The notes below the pieces were generated by a model that was not told the DNA's origin, did not search any database, and saw only the letters and a list, made by a program, of their open reading frames with translations. This document shows positions 34,637-47,990 of a stretch of DNA of 64,000 nucleotides, piece by piece; the first letter of the stretch is position 1, and every line of letters starts with the position of its first letter. The position numbers and the translations under genes are program-made. Origin of the DNA: Penicillium oxalicum (Eukaryota; Ascomycota; Eurotiomycetes; Eurotiales; Aspergillaceae); NCBI RefSeq assembly GCF_001723175.1, contig NC_064654.1:1116001-1180000 (forward strand). The letters are read 5' to 3'.

Positions 34637-36697
34637 ATGATCATCTCCTCTGGGTTGTCGATCATGTCCTCTAGGCCATCATCGCCCCCATTGGGTCACG
34701 CGACAATCGTGGAGGCTCGAAAGCCCTCTACCAGAACAGTCGCACATCGCAAAGTATACGGCAAGCGACGAACCAATGCAGCAAGGGCAGTGTTGGAAGA
34801 TAATGGTCAAATCGACCGTAGGGAGGGCTCTGGAGACGCCGAGGTGTCGGTCGAGACTCTTCAGGCGAAGCTTGCCAAAGTGACAATCCACGAACAGCCA
34901 GCCCCAGAACGGCACGTCCGCCAGTCCGACAAGAAGGAAACCCCCACGCAACCTACGCGGAGAAAGACGGAAGCCTCTCCAACACAATATAAAGAGGATA
35001 TCGTGTCCAAAAAATCAACGGTTCTGTCCAAGTCCACCCGCGACTTCCCATCCGCAGATCAGCAGCGAAGACCGGAAGGTTACGACGTGATGGTCGAAGT
35101 TCGAGTCTCGGAACATGAGACAAGTACTAAAAGCGACGAGGTGAAACAGCAACAGCGAGACCGTTCCGCTGCTCACACAAACTCGCCGCGAAGGAAGAAG
35201 CCATCAACGACTGGCCGAAGGATATCCGGGTTGGTTCACGATACCAAAGTCAACGCTTACGTTCGTCCCATTCTTAAGGAAGCTCTATCCCCGATTGCGT
35301 CTCAAGGTGTCCAAAATTTCAGCTCCTGGGCGTCGCGCTCGGCCAAAATGTTCGATGTGGTCAAACTTGCCGAGGGCTCCTACGGTGAGGTCTACAAGCT
35401 CCATCTGCGAGATCAAGACTCTCGTCCACCCGTTTCCAAGTCAAAATTAGCGAGACTTCGAGCCTATGGGGATGGCGTTTTCAAGGTCGTTCCGCTCTGC
35501 GCACCGCGAGGACCGGGCTCAAAGAAATATACGTCTGTTGAGGAGATCGTGTCCGAGGTGAAGTTGTTAAAGTACCTGGACCCGATCCCCGGATTTGCAC
35601 GATTTAGGGAAATTCACGTCGTTCAGGGTCGCTTTCCTGATTTATTTCAACGCGCATGGGATCATTACAAGGAGACGAGTAATGACTGCTGGAACCCCGA
35701 TCCTTCGAACAGGAGAGCCTTCCCTGAAACGCAGCTGTGGGCGATCATTGAGATGGACGATGCAGGACACGAACTTGAAAAGTTTTCGTGGTGTTCGATT
35801 TTCCAAATCTATGATATTTTCTGGGGAGTGGCGATGGCACTGGCGCGTGCTGAGGAGTATGCGATGTTTGAGGTAAGCCGGAGAGAAAAGGGTGTGGATG
35901 CCCACGGCGGTCGAGTATTGACTTGTCACTAGCACCGCGATCTCCATCTGGGCAACGTGTGCATTCGTTCCAATCGAGCAGATGGCAGTATGGATCCTCC
36001 CACCGATCTTGAAGTAGTGCGGCAACGCTCGGCCAGTGGCTTCGGCTATAGCTCTTTGGAAACAACAATCATCGACTACTCACTCTCCCGGGCTGACCTG
36101 CAAATTTCAGATCCTGCCAACAATGTCGGAAGCATGGTGGAGATCGCCTCGTCTGACTTGGACAAAAGGCAAATTTTCGACGCCGTTGGCGAGGATGAGG
36201 ATGAAGTGCTCCTGAGAGATACATATAGGTACATGCGCAACACCATGTATACTGGTACCCCGCTATCGACAGAGAAAGTCCCCGACGTGCCCGGTATTTG
36301 GGCAGAGTATGTGCCACGGACAAATCTCGTCTGGCTTGTTTTCTTGCTCAAGAATCTCCTGAAGAATCGCCAGCCTGAATCGGCTCATGTGCCCGCCTTA
36401 CAACAGCGAACAGCTCTGGCCCCTCGTTCTCTGAACCGGAGCCTTTCGAGTTCCGGATCAACGGAGGCAGAGTCTGTGAAGAAAAAGACCGAGGCCAAGA
36501 GCGTCTCTATCAAGGAATCTCACTTGAAGGACGTGCATGCTCGAGTCTTAAAACTCAAACAGACTCTTGAAAAAAGGCTGGAAAGTGTTCTTGATCTGCT
36601 GGACCTCAAACACGGACACGACGACATGTGTTGTGCTGCAGACTTGGTGGCCTACGCGATGGACTCGAAATGGTTAGTAGAGGAGGATTTCTTTTGA
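34637..36697 (+). CDS. Haspin-like serine/threonine protein kinase
   Basis: Exons 34637-35872 and 35933-36697 (60-base intron) sum to 2001 bases, 666 residues. A second ATG at 34664 (MSSRPSSPP) is an equally good start. The N-terminal 230 residues are basic, Ser/Lys-rich and probably disordered. The atypical kinase domain has a glycine loop KLAEGSYGEVYK (about residue 243), VFKVVPL with the catalytic lysine, WAIIEMDDAGHELEKF at the hinge, and HRDLHLGN (413-420) formed exactly across the splice. In place of DFG it has IIDYSLSR, the haspin-type DYT-like motif. Haspin phosphorylates histone H3 Thr3 to recruit the chromosomal passenger complex in mitosis. Confidence 0.92.
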
Positions 36698-37910
36698 GAC
36701 TGCTCGCAGTGCATTTTGACCGGGGTTGGGACGGAGTCCTTTGTTCTTATCTGAGCGGCATTCCCAGGTGTTTGGTGGTCTCCCGGCATTGTTTTTCTCT
36801 CTTTTTTTTCCCCCGATATACATCCCTTTTTCAGTTTAGTAGATTGATTTTGCATGTTCGTTATTATGCTGGCTCAGCAAGGCCAGACTATATGTCACAT
36901 CCTGCATGGTAAACCCGTTGAGTGGAAAATACTCTTCCTTTCTATATCAGTTCGAAAAGTGTATCCTGACGTTTCAATTACCTGCAACCTGTCCGAGTTT
37001 GCATCCTATCCATAGAGAGCCATTCATCATAGCAAGGTGGGCTCACGCTCCGATAACCTATTCCAACAGCAACAAAATACGGGTTTCAAGGACGAAATCT
37101 AATCAGATCAACAGTGGACTGGAGGGTATCGCGATATATGGGATGCCTGAGGGGGGAGATTCAGAGTATCTGTTGGTTTCTGTGGAGCTGCAGGGTAGAT
37201 GAGAGACATGTAATTGAATCCAGGTTCTATCCTATCACGGTATTTCATGTCCAGAATTATGCAAATTGTGGATTAAACCTTAGGAAATATAATCTTTTAA
37301 CTGACCCTCGATTTCCAAGCCCCGTCCAGCATCTCCCGAGCAGGGAGAATTGGAAAATGTTTGGCTTTTTTGCACTCCGCGTGAGTCCGCGGGCGCTCCA
37401 CCCGCTGGCTGACGGAGAGCTGTTGGGTCCACTCTTGGAATGACTTCAACATATAAACGATCACTCTTTTTTTGGGGGGGGGTTCGGCAAATCTGACTTG
37501 GTGAATATTAACGAGTTTGTGAGGGAGAGATTGATCTGGTGAACTCATAGTATGGCTCTTCAAATGTTATTTCAGACTTGACGCTAATTGAAGCACAGAT
37601 ATCTCGAAGTGGTGATTCCAAAGAGGAAGAGGAAGAAGCAGCCGGGCGTGTGTCTGTTATTCGATCACTGCAGCTTCTTATAGAAAGGCAGGGGATTCAA
37701 CTAAAGGGCAATTGAGTGATTGGCGAGCAGAGTTTGTGTCTCTTGAGGATCAATCCATCGGAGCTCTGCTACCTACGTAGCTTCGCTGGGCTTGAATAGC
37801 CATCCTTCCTGACTTTGACGAAACACATTTCAAACTCGCTCGTCTCGGTTGAATTCGATTGAATCGTGTGGAGAGATTCTCAACAACGAATCTTCAACTG
37901 GTTCATCATC
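36698..37910. other. intergenic
   Basis: 3' flank of haspin and promoter of Med20, same strand. No coding features seen. Confidence 0.55.
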
Positions 37911-39054
37911 ATGCCACTCACAGGGTACGACACTCCATATCAACTTGTATCGTCCATTTTCCCCCCCAAAAAAGAGCTTCCCTCTCGATAAGCTAACACT
38001 TACCCTCCCTTTTTCCCTCCTCCTCAAAAGCGTCTACTTTATTCCTACCAACCCTCAGAGCTCAACCACGCTCGCCACTCTAAGCGAGCGTCTTCGAGCA
38101 ACCTTCTCCCAAGAAGATGTCATCCCCATCGGTCGCTGGGCCCTCGAACATAAATTGATGCGCGATACCCCTGGCTTGCTCCCCCAATCCACCGCTCAGG
38201 GTCAACGTCCCGCCAAGCCGCGCTACCTCCAACTTCTCTCACTAAGTCACTATCCCACCCATGGCTTCATCTACACGTCCGAGCCGACGGAGAAGTTCTC
38301 TCACCGCCCATCAGTCTCCGCATCAGCCACGCGGGGACATCGCCCACCCCGAATCCGCATCTGATGCCTCGGGGCGATCGGCGGCGTCTCCATCACAGCT
38401 TGCGGCCACTACCGCCGAGACCGCAATGGTGATGACCACTGTACCCCCCGCGGCGTATAAGACGCTCTTTCAACATTTCACCTATGCATGTCAACCGATC
38501 TGGTGCCACGGTTGACGCTCGGGGTTCCGAACGGGATAGTCTACGATGTGGGGGACTTTCGCGTACGGATAGGCGATGTCCGTCAGACCTTTCCGGCTGT
38601 TCGTCCGCGAGGCACCATTGTTGAGATTGAGTGGCGAGGTCCGTCGATGGTGGACTCGCTTGCTGCGATGCAGTCTCGCGGGGAGAAACCCGGGACGGGC
38701 AGGCCGTCCGAGGATGTGGACTCGGGGGTAGATCTTTCGTTTGCAGGTATGGAGGAGGCGGATGTGGATGCCGAGTATGCGGCTACGGCATCTTTGATCC
38801 GGGAGTTTTGGGAGCGGCTGGGGGTGTCCGGAGCCAAGGAGGCGATTCTGGTGCCTGGTCTGGGGAAGGAAGTCAAGTAGGAGACGTTGGGCCAGGTGAA
38901 GAGTGGAAAGGAGGGGCGTGATCTCTTGAGATCCATGGAGGAGGTGGGGAATTTGACAGGGTTTGGAAGTGTGTCGTTTGACGATGATGTGAATCCAACG
39001 GCCGGGACGGACGTCGCCCGGCAGTATATGGAAGTGCTGAGGTTCAATCGATAG
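37911..39054 (+). pseudogene. med20: Mediator subunit 20 (Srb2) with disrupted reading frame
   Basis: A 14-base first exon (37911-37924, MPLTG) splices over 106 bases to 38031, giving VYFIPTNPQSSTTLATLSER and GRWALEHKLM, the Med20 N-terminus. The frame then moves. Residues TAMVMTTVPPAAYKTLFQHF (about 38422-38481) lie in the next frame. From RLTLGVPNGIVYDVGDFRVR (38512 on) the original frame returns. The first move could be a weak 85-base intron (donor GTCTCC at about 38314, acceptor at about 38398) or a base insertion. The second, at 38507-38511, fits loss of one C in CCACGG. An in-frame TAG at 38878-38880 then precedes homologous C-terminal sequence ending ARQYMEVLRFNR at 39054. Med20 is part of the Mediator head module and normally conserved, so this copy is either broken or locally mis-sequenced. 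Confidence 0.75.
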
Positions 39055-39441
39055 TACTCGAGTCCAATGGGTGGGGGTAACTTGTCAAGACAGTATAATA
39101 TGGATGCGGTGGTGGACTTTATAGCAAAAGACTACGGGATAACATGGGAAGATTTCACGATTGCATTTGCTAGGAGCAGATCGAAGAAGTATGAGCTCAA
39201 TGGTAACTGTACCGCTATGTGTCCTGTATATGTGCATATCAACCACCACGCTAGATCGTGGCTCTGTCCCTCAAAATCTGAGATCCCTGGGTGGGAGGCT
39301 ATCTCATCCTGGCCGTAGGGAGGACAAAAGAGAAAAGAAAAAGCCCGGCTTAGAGGAAGAGTGGTGGCCTCCCTTGTGGTGTCAAAAATATCGTGAATTC
39401 ACTAAGATTTCAAAACAAACATGGCGAAATCAAAAGGTCGT
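39055..39441. other. intergenic, convergent 3' ends
   Basis: 3' flanks of Med20 (plus) and calmodulin (minus). No coding features. Confidence 0.55.
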
Positions 39442-40510
<1,069 letters not shown>

Positions 40511-42619
40511 GGTGAAAGAATGCGGTGGACAGCGATGTACGGGGAGAGATCAGGAAGAGAAGATGAAATTGAGGGGGGGGGGCTGATGATGGTGGGGAGT
40601 CAAAGTTAAGGGGAACGATGTACGGCCAGCCTTACGCTTTCTTGGCCTTATTGCCTGAACGGATGCACCACACGAAGCTTGCGCTGGGGGGCTGACTGGG
40701 CGTCCAGCTCGGGCTTCTTTCTTTTTTCTTTATTATTATTTTATTTTTGGATACATGAGTACGATTACGATTCCACGGCCAAATTGCAAACTGCTGGATG
40801 GTAAAGTGACTGCAACCAGTTGGCCACGGGATTGAGGGACAGGGAAAAGATATCTGTATATTGTCCCCTGTGGTATGGAAGGTCAATATTACTGTACCTA
40901 CTGGAACTAAGTACATATATGCACACATTCTGAACACGAGGTCTGAAGGTTCCATTGCCTCATTGTACAGAACGCCAAGCGACAGCTGCGACACCAACAG
41001 TTTTTCTCATCACCCCCCCCCCCTCAGCCTCGCCACTGACTCGATGAAGGATTACACAAGGGGCGTTGGTGTCAGCCAATCATACACCACATCTGTTGTG
41101 GGCGGTCAAGTCAGAAAAGAGAATGGGGGCAATGGATGCTTCTTTGGGTGCCTTGCGGGTAGAGTTGGTGCCTGAGGTGAGCTGTGGCCGACAACTGGAC
41201 AATTGGACACCTGGACAGCTCAAGTGGACCGCGCGATCACCCATGTCTGCTACCAGAGTGACGCTGGGATGGTGTGACAACATTCGTTTAGGAGAATGAC
41301 AGTCCCCTTCACTCCATCAAGTATCTCTCGATTCGAGGGAAGATGCACCTAGCTCAAAGATAATCTGCGATCCGATCTCTCAAAAGTGATCTCTTTGGGC
41401 TTAAAAAGAAATGTTGTAAGACTGCTATCAATAGTAAACTATGTAGCTTGCGGCTCTTACGATCCCTTCCACTCACTGATGTGCATTAGACACCATACAG
41501 CGAGATACGGGTTTTTGTTGCAGACTCAAATGAATCAAGGTCATTGATATACATTGTGTTTTTTCTTTCAGCCTAGCTACATAGTGAGCAGAGCTTAATG
41601 TAGAGAAATCAAAGTATATGATTTTCATATCTCGACGCAAACAAGATCATGAGGTCTTCAAGTCTGCTCTATCCACCAGGAAATCTACACACGGCCGTCT
41701 AATCCGCCCGTGATTGAACCCTGCCGAGACTGGAATGCGGCTCTCTCAGAGAGGCTGGCCAGTGACTTTGGCAGCCACGTCAGGTGACCTTCCAAGCTCA
41801 TCTCCAAAGGCCGTCTGCGCACGTCTGACCGTTAAGGAGATTGTAGGAGACCGCCTGAGCTTATATCTGTATGGTTAACTATAATTCCTATCTGTTTTGG
41901 ACTCGTTAGAAACATGAAGACGACGTTTTTCTCGCCCAAGATAGTATACTTTCCACCAAATACAGAATTTGAACACAGTCTGCAAGCCCTACAAAGATGG
42001 ATAAGCTAAGGTTGAGTAACACCGTCCTCTTTTATTAGTCCTTGACTGTGATCGCATAGGTGCTTGGTCTAATAAGCTCTGGTGGTAAGCAATCAGTGAA
42101 AGGTGATACATGCAGGGACATTTCTATGCCGACATAGGAAACCGCGCCGCGAAAAGAATAAAACAGCCATGCAGGACCTCGATGACAAGTTTGGCCGACC
42201 CGTGAAGTAGTTCTTATTTGATGGAGCTCTACAGTCTCCATCAAATGCAAGTGCGACAGCGTACACAATGGTCGCATGGAAAAAGTCCTGGAATTGTCGG
42301 ATCCGATCAGCACGTCCCAGTTACAAAAGCGGGTACCTTCCAAAGACGAGACCCGAACGCTGAGGTCAGAGGTACCTTTTCCCCCCCTTGCGACTGTGGG
42401 GGAAGACCAATCGATTCCGCTGCGATCGGCCGCATCATTCAACCCGACAACCACCTCCGACACCCTCAAGGGAGCAGACAGACACTCTGACATCAGCGCC
42501 GTCAAAAACTCCAGACCCCCTGCCGATCACCTCGACTGGAACGGACATGATAAATGTGCATCTCTCAGTCCCCGAATCTATAACCCAGTGCGCCGAACAG
42601 AACACGCTTCCCGCCCATA
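40511..42619. other. long intergenic region, divergent promoters
   Basis: Upstream of calmodulin (minus) and Tlg2 (plus). A 156-codon minus-strand frame at 42035-42505 has no recognisable features and I treat it as chance. No tRNA was identified. Confidence 0.5.
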
Positions 42620-44082
42620 ATGTGGCGGGATCGCACCAACCTGTACGATTGCCCATCCCAGACAGCTACATGATTGCGCCCACACTGGTCCTGAGTGTCA
42701 GCCTCAAGATTCACCCAAGTCCCACAGCAACCAATGATTGAATAGCTACTGACGAAAATTGGTCAATTACCAGCTACATCTCCTACCGGCAATCCTTTGC
42801 GCACCATCCGACGAAGAAGTCGCGCTTCGGTGCTGCAAATGGCTTCGATGCTGGCCCCCAGCCGGAGGAGAGCCGGCGCCTCATCTCCGAAACGGGTGGC
42901 TTCGAGGAGGATGGGGACATGGTGATTGAGATGGACCTCCTTCCTCCCCGCTGGGTGGACGTGCAGGACGAAGTCTCCGAACTGTTGGCGGACATTGCGC
43001 AAAAGTCCGCCGAGCTGGATAAGCTGCACCAGAAACACCTCCTGCCGGGATTCGGCGATGAAGAGCTCCGTCGGCAGAACGAGGGGATCATCGAGCGGCT
43101 CACGCAAGACGTCACGCGCGGCTTTCATCAATGTCAAAGTGCCATTAAACGCATTGACGCCATGGTGCGGGAGGCCAGGCAGCAGGGCGGAGTCACCAGC
43201 GGCGAGGAGACGATGGCCAAGAATATCCAGATTTCTCTGGCGTCGCGGGTGCAGGAGGCGAGTGCGCGTTTTAGGAAGAAGCAGAGCACTTATCTCAAAA
43301 GTCAGTGCTTTTATCCTCAGTCCCGCTGCTTCTTTGTCTGTCCTTCTGCTCCGATCATAGGAATGATTGGAGGCGATTGACAAAAATCTTGCGGCGAAGA
43401 CGTCGCGCACCCTGCAACGACTCAAGCTAACATCATCGTGTCTCCATAACAGAGCTCCGCGATCTGGACGGCATCTCGACGCCCTTTGAACGCTCCCCAA
43501 CTCCCGCGCAGAACCCATTCACGGATCCGTCCCTGATGGAATCCGAAGTCGACAAATCCTTCTCGCAAACAATGCTGATGCAAACCCAGCAACGCGCGAC
43601 GGGCCAGAACGATGCGGCCATTGCCCAGCGGGAACGGGAGATCAACGACATTGCCAAAGGCATCATCGAGCTCTCGGACATCTTCCGCGAACTCCAAGCC
43701 ATGATCATCGACCAGGGCACAATGCTTGATCGTATCGATTATAATGTCGAACGCATGAACACGGAAGTAAAGGCAGCCGAGAAGGAACTGAAAGTGGTAT
43801 GTCACATTCAAGCGCTCAACACAATCCCTTCTGTCTTTCCAGACGTACTAATGCGCTGAAAATTACCACCGCCAGGCGACAAATTACCAACGCCGCACGA
43901 CGAAGAGAAAAGTCATGCTTCTTTTGGCGCTCGTGGTCATAGGCCTGATCATCCTTTTGGTCGTGAAACCCAAAAAGCAAAGCTCTTCTGCTCCTCCCCA
44001 CCGCCGCCACAGCAGCCCGAGGAAGAATCATCAAGTAACATCCGGTCTGTCCTGCTGGCTCGAGGTGCAGGGACCGGAATGA
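42620..44082 (+). CDS. tlg2: Tlg2 / syntaxin-16-type t-SNARE
   Basis: Exons 42620-42642 (23 bases), 42774-43300, 43453-43796 and 43876-44082 sum to 1101 bases, 366 residues. The N-terminus MWRDRTNLYISYRQSF is diagnostic of Tlg2/syntaxin-16. It is followed by VIEMDLLPPRWVDVQDEVSE and the Habc helices. The SNARE motif runs from about QREREINDIAKGIIELSDIF to MNTEVKAAEKEL with the central Gln. The fourth exon gives the C-terminal membrane anchor VMLLLALVVIGLIILLVV and a basic tail. Tlg2 works with Sec1-type Vps45 in endosome-to-TGN fusion. Confidence 0.94.
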
Positions 44083-44498
44083 GGAGACATCCAACATCTA
44101 GACGCTCGACTCGAAGTCGATGGATGGACCCGGATATATTACGATAATGTCGTCTTTTTTTATAAACATTCACAGCGTTCAAAACTATCACAGACTTAAT
44201 ATTTCAGCCCAGGCCATAGCCCTATAAGACGGGGAGATCTCCCTCCCCCCTTCTCTAATCATTCCCCGCGAGCACGTATTTGATAGTACCGAACTTGCTT
44301 CTGGTTGAAGCTGCTCAGATTGTACATTGCAGTGGAAATTGATGTTTGATATCACAGGCAGCCTCTTCAGCTGGTTCAGTCTACAACTGGCTCCTATGCC
44401 GAGAAAATCACCCTGTTCCCTGAGCTCCTTTCAGAAGACCAGCTCGAGGTCTTGCATCATACAGAAGCCAAAGAAGGATCAAGGTCGGTGGTGTAATA
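44083..44498. other. intergenic, convergent 3' ends
   Basis: Between Tlg2 (plus) and Rtt103 (minus). No coding features. Confidence 0.6.
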
Positions 44499-45990
44499 TC
44501 AACGATTGGCTTCCCGGGCAATCATCGCGCTGATGTCGTCTTCCAGGTTTTCTGCAGCGAACGGCTCGTAGTCTTCATCATGCGCAACCTTGCGGCGCTT
44601 GGCATTCATCCCATTCACCCCAAAATCAAAGTCATTTTCTCCACCAGGTGATAGACTAGAAGGGTCAAATGGCATCCCACCATCATCCTGGTCGGTGGTT
44701 CGCAGGCTGAGGTCTTGCGCAATGTTGATAGGAGCTTCCTCCGTGAAGGGCCCATGGCTGACCGGCGGCTGCTCGCGCGCGGGGGATCCAACAGGTGTCA
44801 ACGCCTCAACCGGTGGTGGAGTCAAAGCTTCAACCTCGGGACGAGGTGGCTCTTCGCCCCCATTCCCCTGTCCGGTCGTTGAGTGATCATCCTGGTAACC
44901 ACGCATGATCGCATCCTCGACTTCACGCCGCTGAGCATCAGTCTCTGCCTTGCGAATGCCAAATTGTGCGACAAGAGACTCTTCCTTTTGAAGTTCAGAG
45001 CGATTGCTCTCAAGGAGTTTCTCAAGACCCTCGATCAGGGCGCGCCGCGATTTGATGACCTCCGACACGGAGTTTTCAGCATGCGCAAGCGCTTTCAAGA
45101 GAGTCCCCAGGCGCGCAGCATGCACTGGAGGGGTGATCTGAGGTGCATTGGGATCCTTCAACTTGTCATACTCGACGTTGGCGGTTTTGGCGGAGCTGTT
45201 TGAAGTCATGGTCGCCTTTGTCAAGGCGACTTGTAAGGGCACGAGAGGCTGGAGTTCAGAAGGGGTAGATCCAGATGAGGTATCCTTGAAGAAAGAGCCT
45301 CCCAGAGGTTGCTTCATTGTAGTTGAGCGGTTCTTGTCGATCTCTGTTCGATAATTGTTAAGCATACTGTGCATGAAAGAATAAAGACGCAATCATTCCA
45401 GAACGTACCATTTATGCGCCCCTCCACTGCATCCAGAATTGGGCCCTCGAAAACATGGCGCTGCCGCCAAACCTCGACAACACGACGAATCTTCTGTTGA
45501 ATTTCATTCGATGCACCTTTGTATGCTGCCGCAGTGGCCTCTGCAACAATCTACCTGGTGTTAGTCGCTACTCCGAAAGTTCGATACGGCCAATTGCCCG
45601 ATGGGGTACTGACTGGCGAAAACGCGATGAGGAAATCATCTTTTCCCCGAGCCTTCGACTGTTGTGCAACCTCTGAATAGGATCAGTACTGGGTTACTGG
45701 TGAGAAATGTTATGTTGCACCACCCGGCTTACCATTGGCCAGATAGACAAGATTCAATCGTTTGGGGGGCGCCGAATCGCGAATCCGTTGGAGCCAGATT
45801 TGCGCCGTCTTCTCCGCATGTCGTCTACAAACCAAGCGAGGCAATATGATCAGTGATTTTGTTTTGCACCCATTGATTCTACAGGAGCTTACCTATGGAA
45901 CATCACCCATTGCGCAACAGTCACAATGCTTTCCTGGGACTCATTGAGAGCTGAGAGCTTGGCTTTGACGGCATCGTCTGTGTAGGCCAT
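44499..45990 (-). CDS. rtt103: Rtt103-like CTD-interacting (CID) transcription termination factor
   Basis: Exons 45990-45893, 45824-45733, 45672-45614, 45550-45409 and 45343-44499 sum to 1236 bases, 411 residues. The start is MAYTDDAVKAKLSALNESQE. The CID domain covers about residues 1-130, with VAQWVMFHRRHAEKTAQIW, RLNLVYLANEVAQQSKARGK and QKIRRVVEVWRQRHVFEG, the canonical RNA polymerase II CTD-binding motifs. A coiled-coil segment follows (ALAHAENSVSEVIKSRRAL). The tail is Pro/acid-rich and ends with a conserved basic-acidic cluster AKRRKVAHDEDYEPF. Rtt103 binds Ser2-phosphorylated CTD and helps recruit the Rat1 exonuclease at 3' ends. Confidence 0.92.
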
Positions 45991-46578
45991 TTTGAACCAA
46001 TCTTTACCCTCACTTCTGAGTGAAACGGACCAAACTCTAGGAGCAAATCACACGATCGAAGTGGAGAATAGCAAACAAGCAGCGGAGTGAGGCAGCGGAG
46101 CAATCGACTAAGAGGCCGACTTGGACGAGGATGTTACGCGAGCAGGTGAGGCGCGTTTGACTCGCAACGATGTGATCGAAGCAAGAGCTGTAAACAGCCT
46201 TCGAATCTTGTATATTTCGACTTCTTGCTATTCACGAGGAATCAACAAATCTCGATTTCTTCGCCTCAGTTGCTGTGCTGTCAATCTCAAAGAAATACAC
46301 AGGGTTAGGTGTGTCTCACGATCATCCGCCGAGAGCGAGAGCTATCGACCGACCGCCTTCCAACCCGCTCTTCAAACATCGAAGCTATTCGTGACCGCCT
46401 TCCAATGACCGTCGGGCAACGGGCTCCACGTCACGGCAGCTTGCCGGCAACAACTGGCAACTACCAGATACACCGCGGAGCTTCCCTCGCAATTACGATT
46501 ACCCCTGTGACGCCTCTTGAAATCCACGAGTCAACCGAAACCTCTCAACGAAACCATCGCTTCCAAAACACAATCACA
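45991..46578. promoter_or_regulatory. bidirectional promoter, rtt103 and clathrin light chain
   Basis: 588 bases between two divergent start codons. No specific regulatory motif identified. Confidence 0.5.
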
Positions 46579-47538
46579 ATGGCTGATCGCTTTCCTTCCT
46601 TGGAGGACTTCTCTGAGGGTACGCTCCGCTGATGCAGGCCGTGACCGTCGTCTTTGGCAATACCAGGACTAACAACATGTGAATAGGCCAGACAGAGGTC
46701 ATCGAGAGCAACGGTGCGACTGAGGATGACTTCCTGGCTCGGGAGCGCGCTGCTCTAGGCGAAGATGCGGATCAGTTTGCGACCCCTCAGGACCATGTTG
46801 CGACCACGAATGCGGGTGACGATGATCTTCTGGGTGGTGGTGACGGCACACCAGCGGAAGAGATTGGACAATTCGAATCTGCTTTCCCTTCAGTTGATAC
46901 CCAGACACAGAATGAGGTATGTGACTGCTGCACAGAAAATCAGCAATGGTGACCAACGCTGACATTTGCGCCAACTTCGGATAGCGCGTTGCCCCTGGTG
47001 GCACAATTACTGGCTCTGGTTCTCCCTTCCCCGCGACCGGCTACGGATCTATCGAGACCGAGGATGAGCCTGAGCCTGTTCGGTATGTCTGATGTGTCTG
47101 ACTCGCGGTCTCTCGGCCCTTCCATGGCGGGGGAAGCACTGCCCCTCCTCTTCCTAGCTTTGCGCTAACCATCCCGTTCAATCTAGTCAATGGCGCGAGA
47201 AGCGAGATGCCGAAATCGCGCGCCGCGCTCAGATCTCTGAAGAGAAGAAGGAGGCCACCGAGAAGAAAGCTCAGCAGGACGTCGACGACTTTTACGTTTC
47301 ATACAACAACAAGATGGACAAGCTCAAGGCTCAAACTCGTGCCGAGGCTGAGGAATTCCTAGCCAGCCGCGAAGACACCTCTGCTGGTGGCACTTCCTGG
47401 GAGCGTATCGCCAAGCTGGTTGATGTCTCTGGCAAGGGATCTGCTGGCGGTGCAAGTGGCTCAGGCAAGGAACGTTTCCGTGAGCTGCTTGTCGATCTGC
47501 GCAAAGACCAGGAAGCCCCCGGGGCCAGTGGCATCTAA
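46579..47538 (+). CDS. Clathrin light chain
   Basis: Exons 46579-46618, 46687-46916, 46985-47082 and 47187-47538 sum to 720 bases, 239 residues. N-terminus MADRFPSLEDFSEGQTEV, an acidic region (DDFLARERAALGEDAD) and GTITGSGSPFPATGYGSIE precede the heavy-chain-binding helix QWREKRDAEIARRAQISEEK. The C-terminus contains AGGTSWERIAKLVDVS and ERFRELLVDLRKDQEAPGAS, standard for fungal clathrin light chains. It regulates assembly of clathrin coats at the plasma membrane and TGN. Confidence 0.95.
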
Positions 47539-47990
47539 ACCTAAATTTTCTCAACCGGCGTTGGTCCAATGAAACCCACAGCGGTAGCTCTCGGGCCTGA
47601 TTGAAGGTCTGCTTCGCTTTCTAACGATATTGCGCCTCATCCTCCTGGTTCATTCTCAGCAACATACCAATTGGGGGGCATTGCTACTAGGGCGGGGAAG
47701 CATGTTGTATTCGACCCCTTTATTATCTTTTTCTCCTTTATTTTATGCAGCGAAGCAGGCCGGAATGTTCTTTGTAAATTAACTATCTTCAAACAAACGG
47801 CACCTCTAATTCAAGGTCTTCCAGCCTTCATGGGTATGAATTAGTAGTCATCGATTGAATACGTGAAGGAGTAGAGAGCCACCCATTGAGGAATAAGTAC
47901 AAGTGGTCTGACAAAAAGAACACAGACATGAACATGCCAGCGTTGCTCGTTATGCATGGTGTCATATTGGATGGAGACAGCGCAGAAGAC
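47539..47990. other. intergenic, convergent 3' ends
   Basis: Between clathrin light chain (plus) and Cdc37 (minus). No coding features. Confidence 0.6.

Noticed and set aside
38314..38398. 85-base intron in Med20
   Set aside because: Length and phase fit and a CTGAT branch is present, but the GTCTCC donor is weak; kept only as an alternative to a base insertion.
42763..43518. 251-codon minus-strand frame opposite Tlg2
   Set aside because: Antisense shadow; the plus strand encodes an unmistakable syntaxin with correct splice phases.
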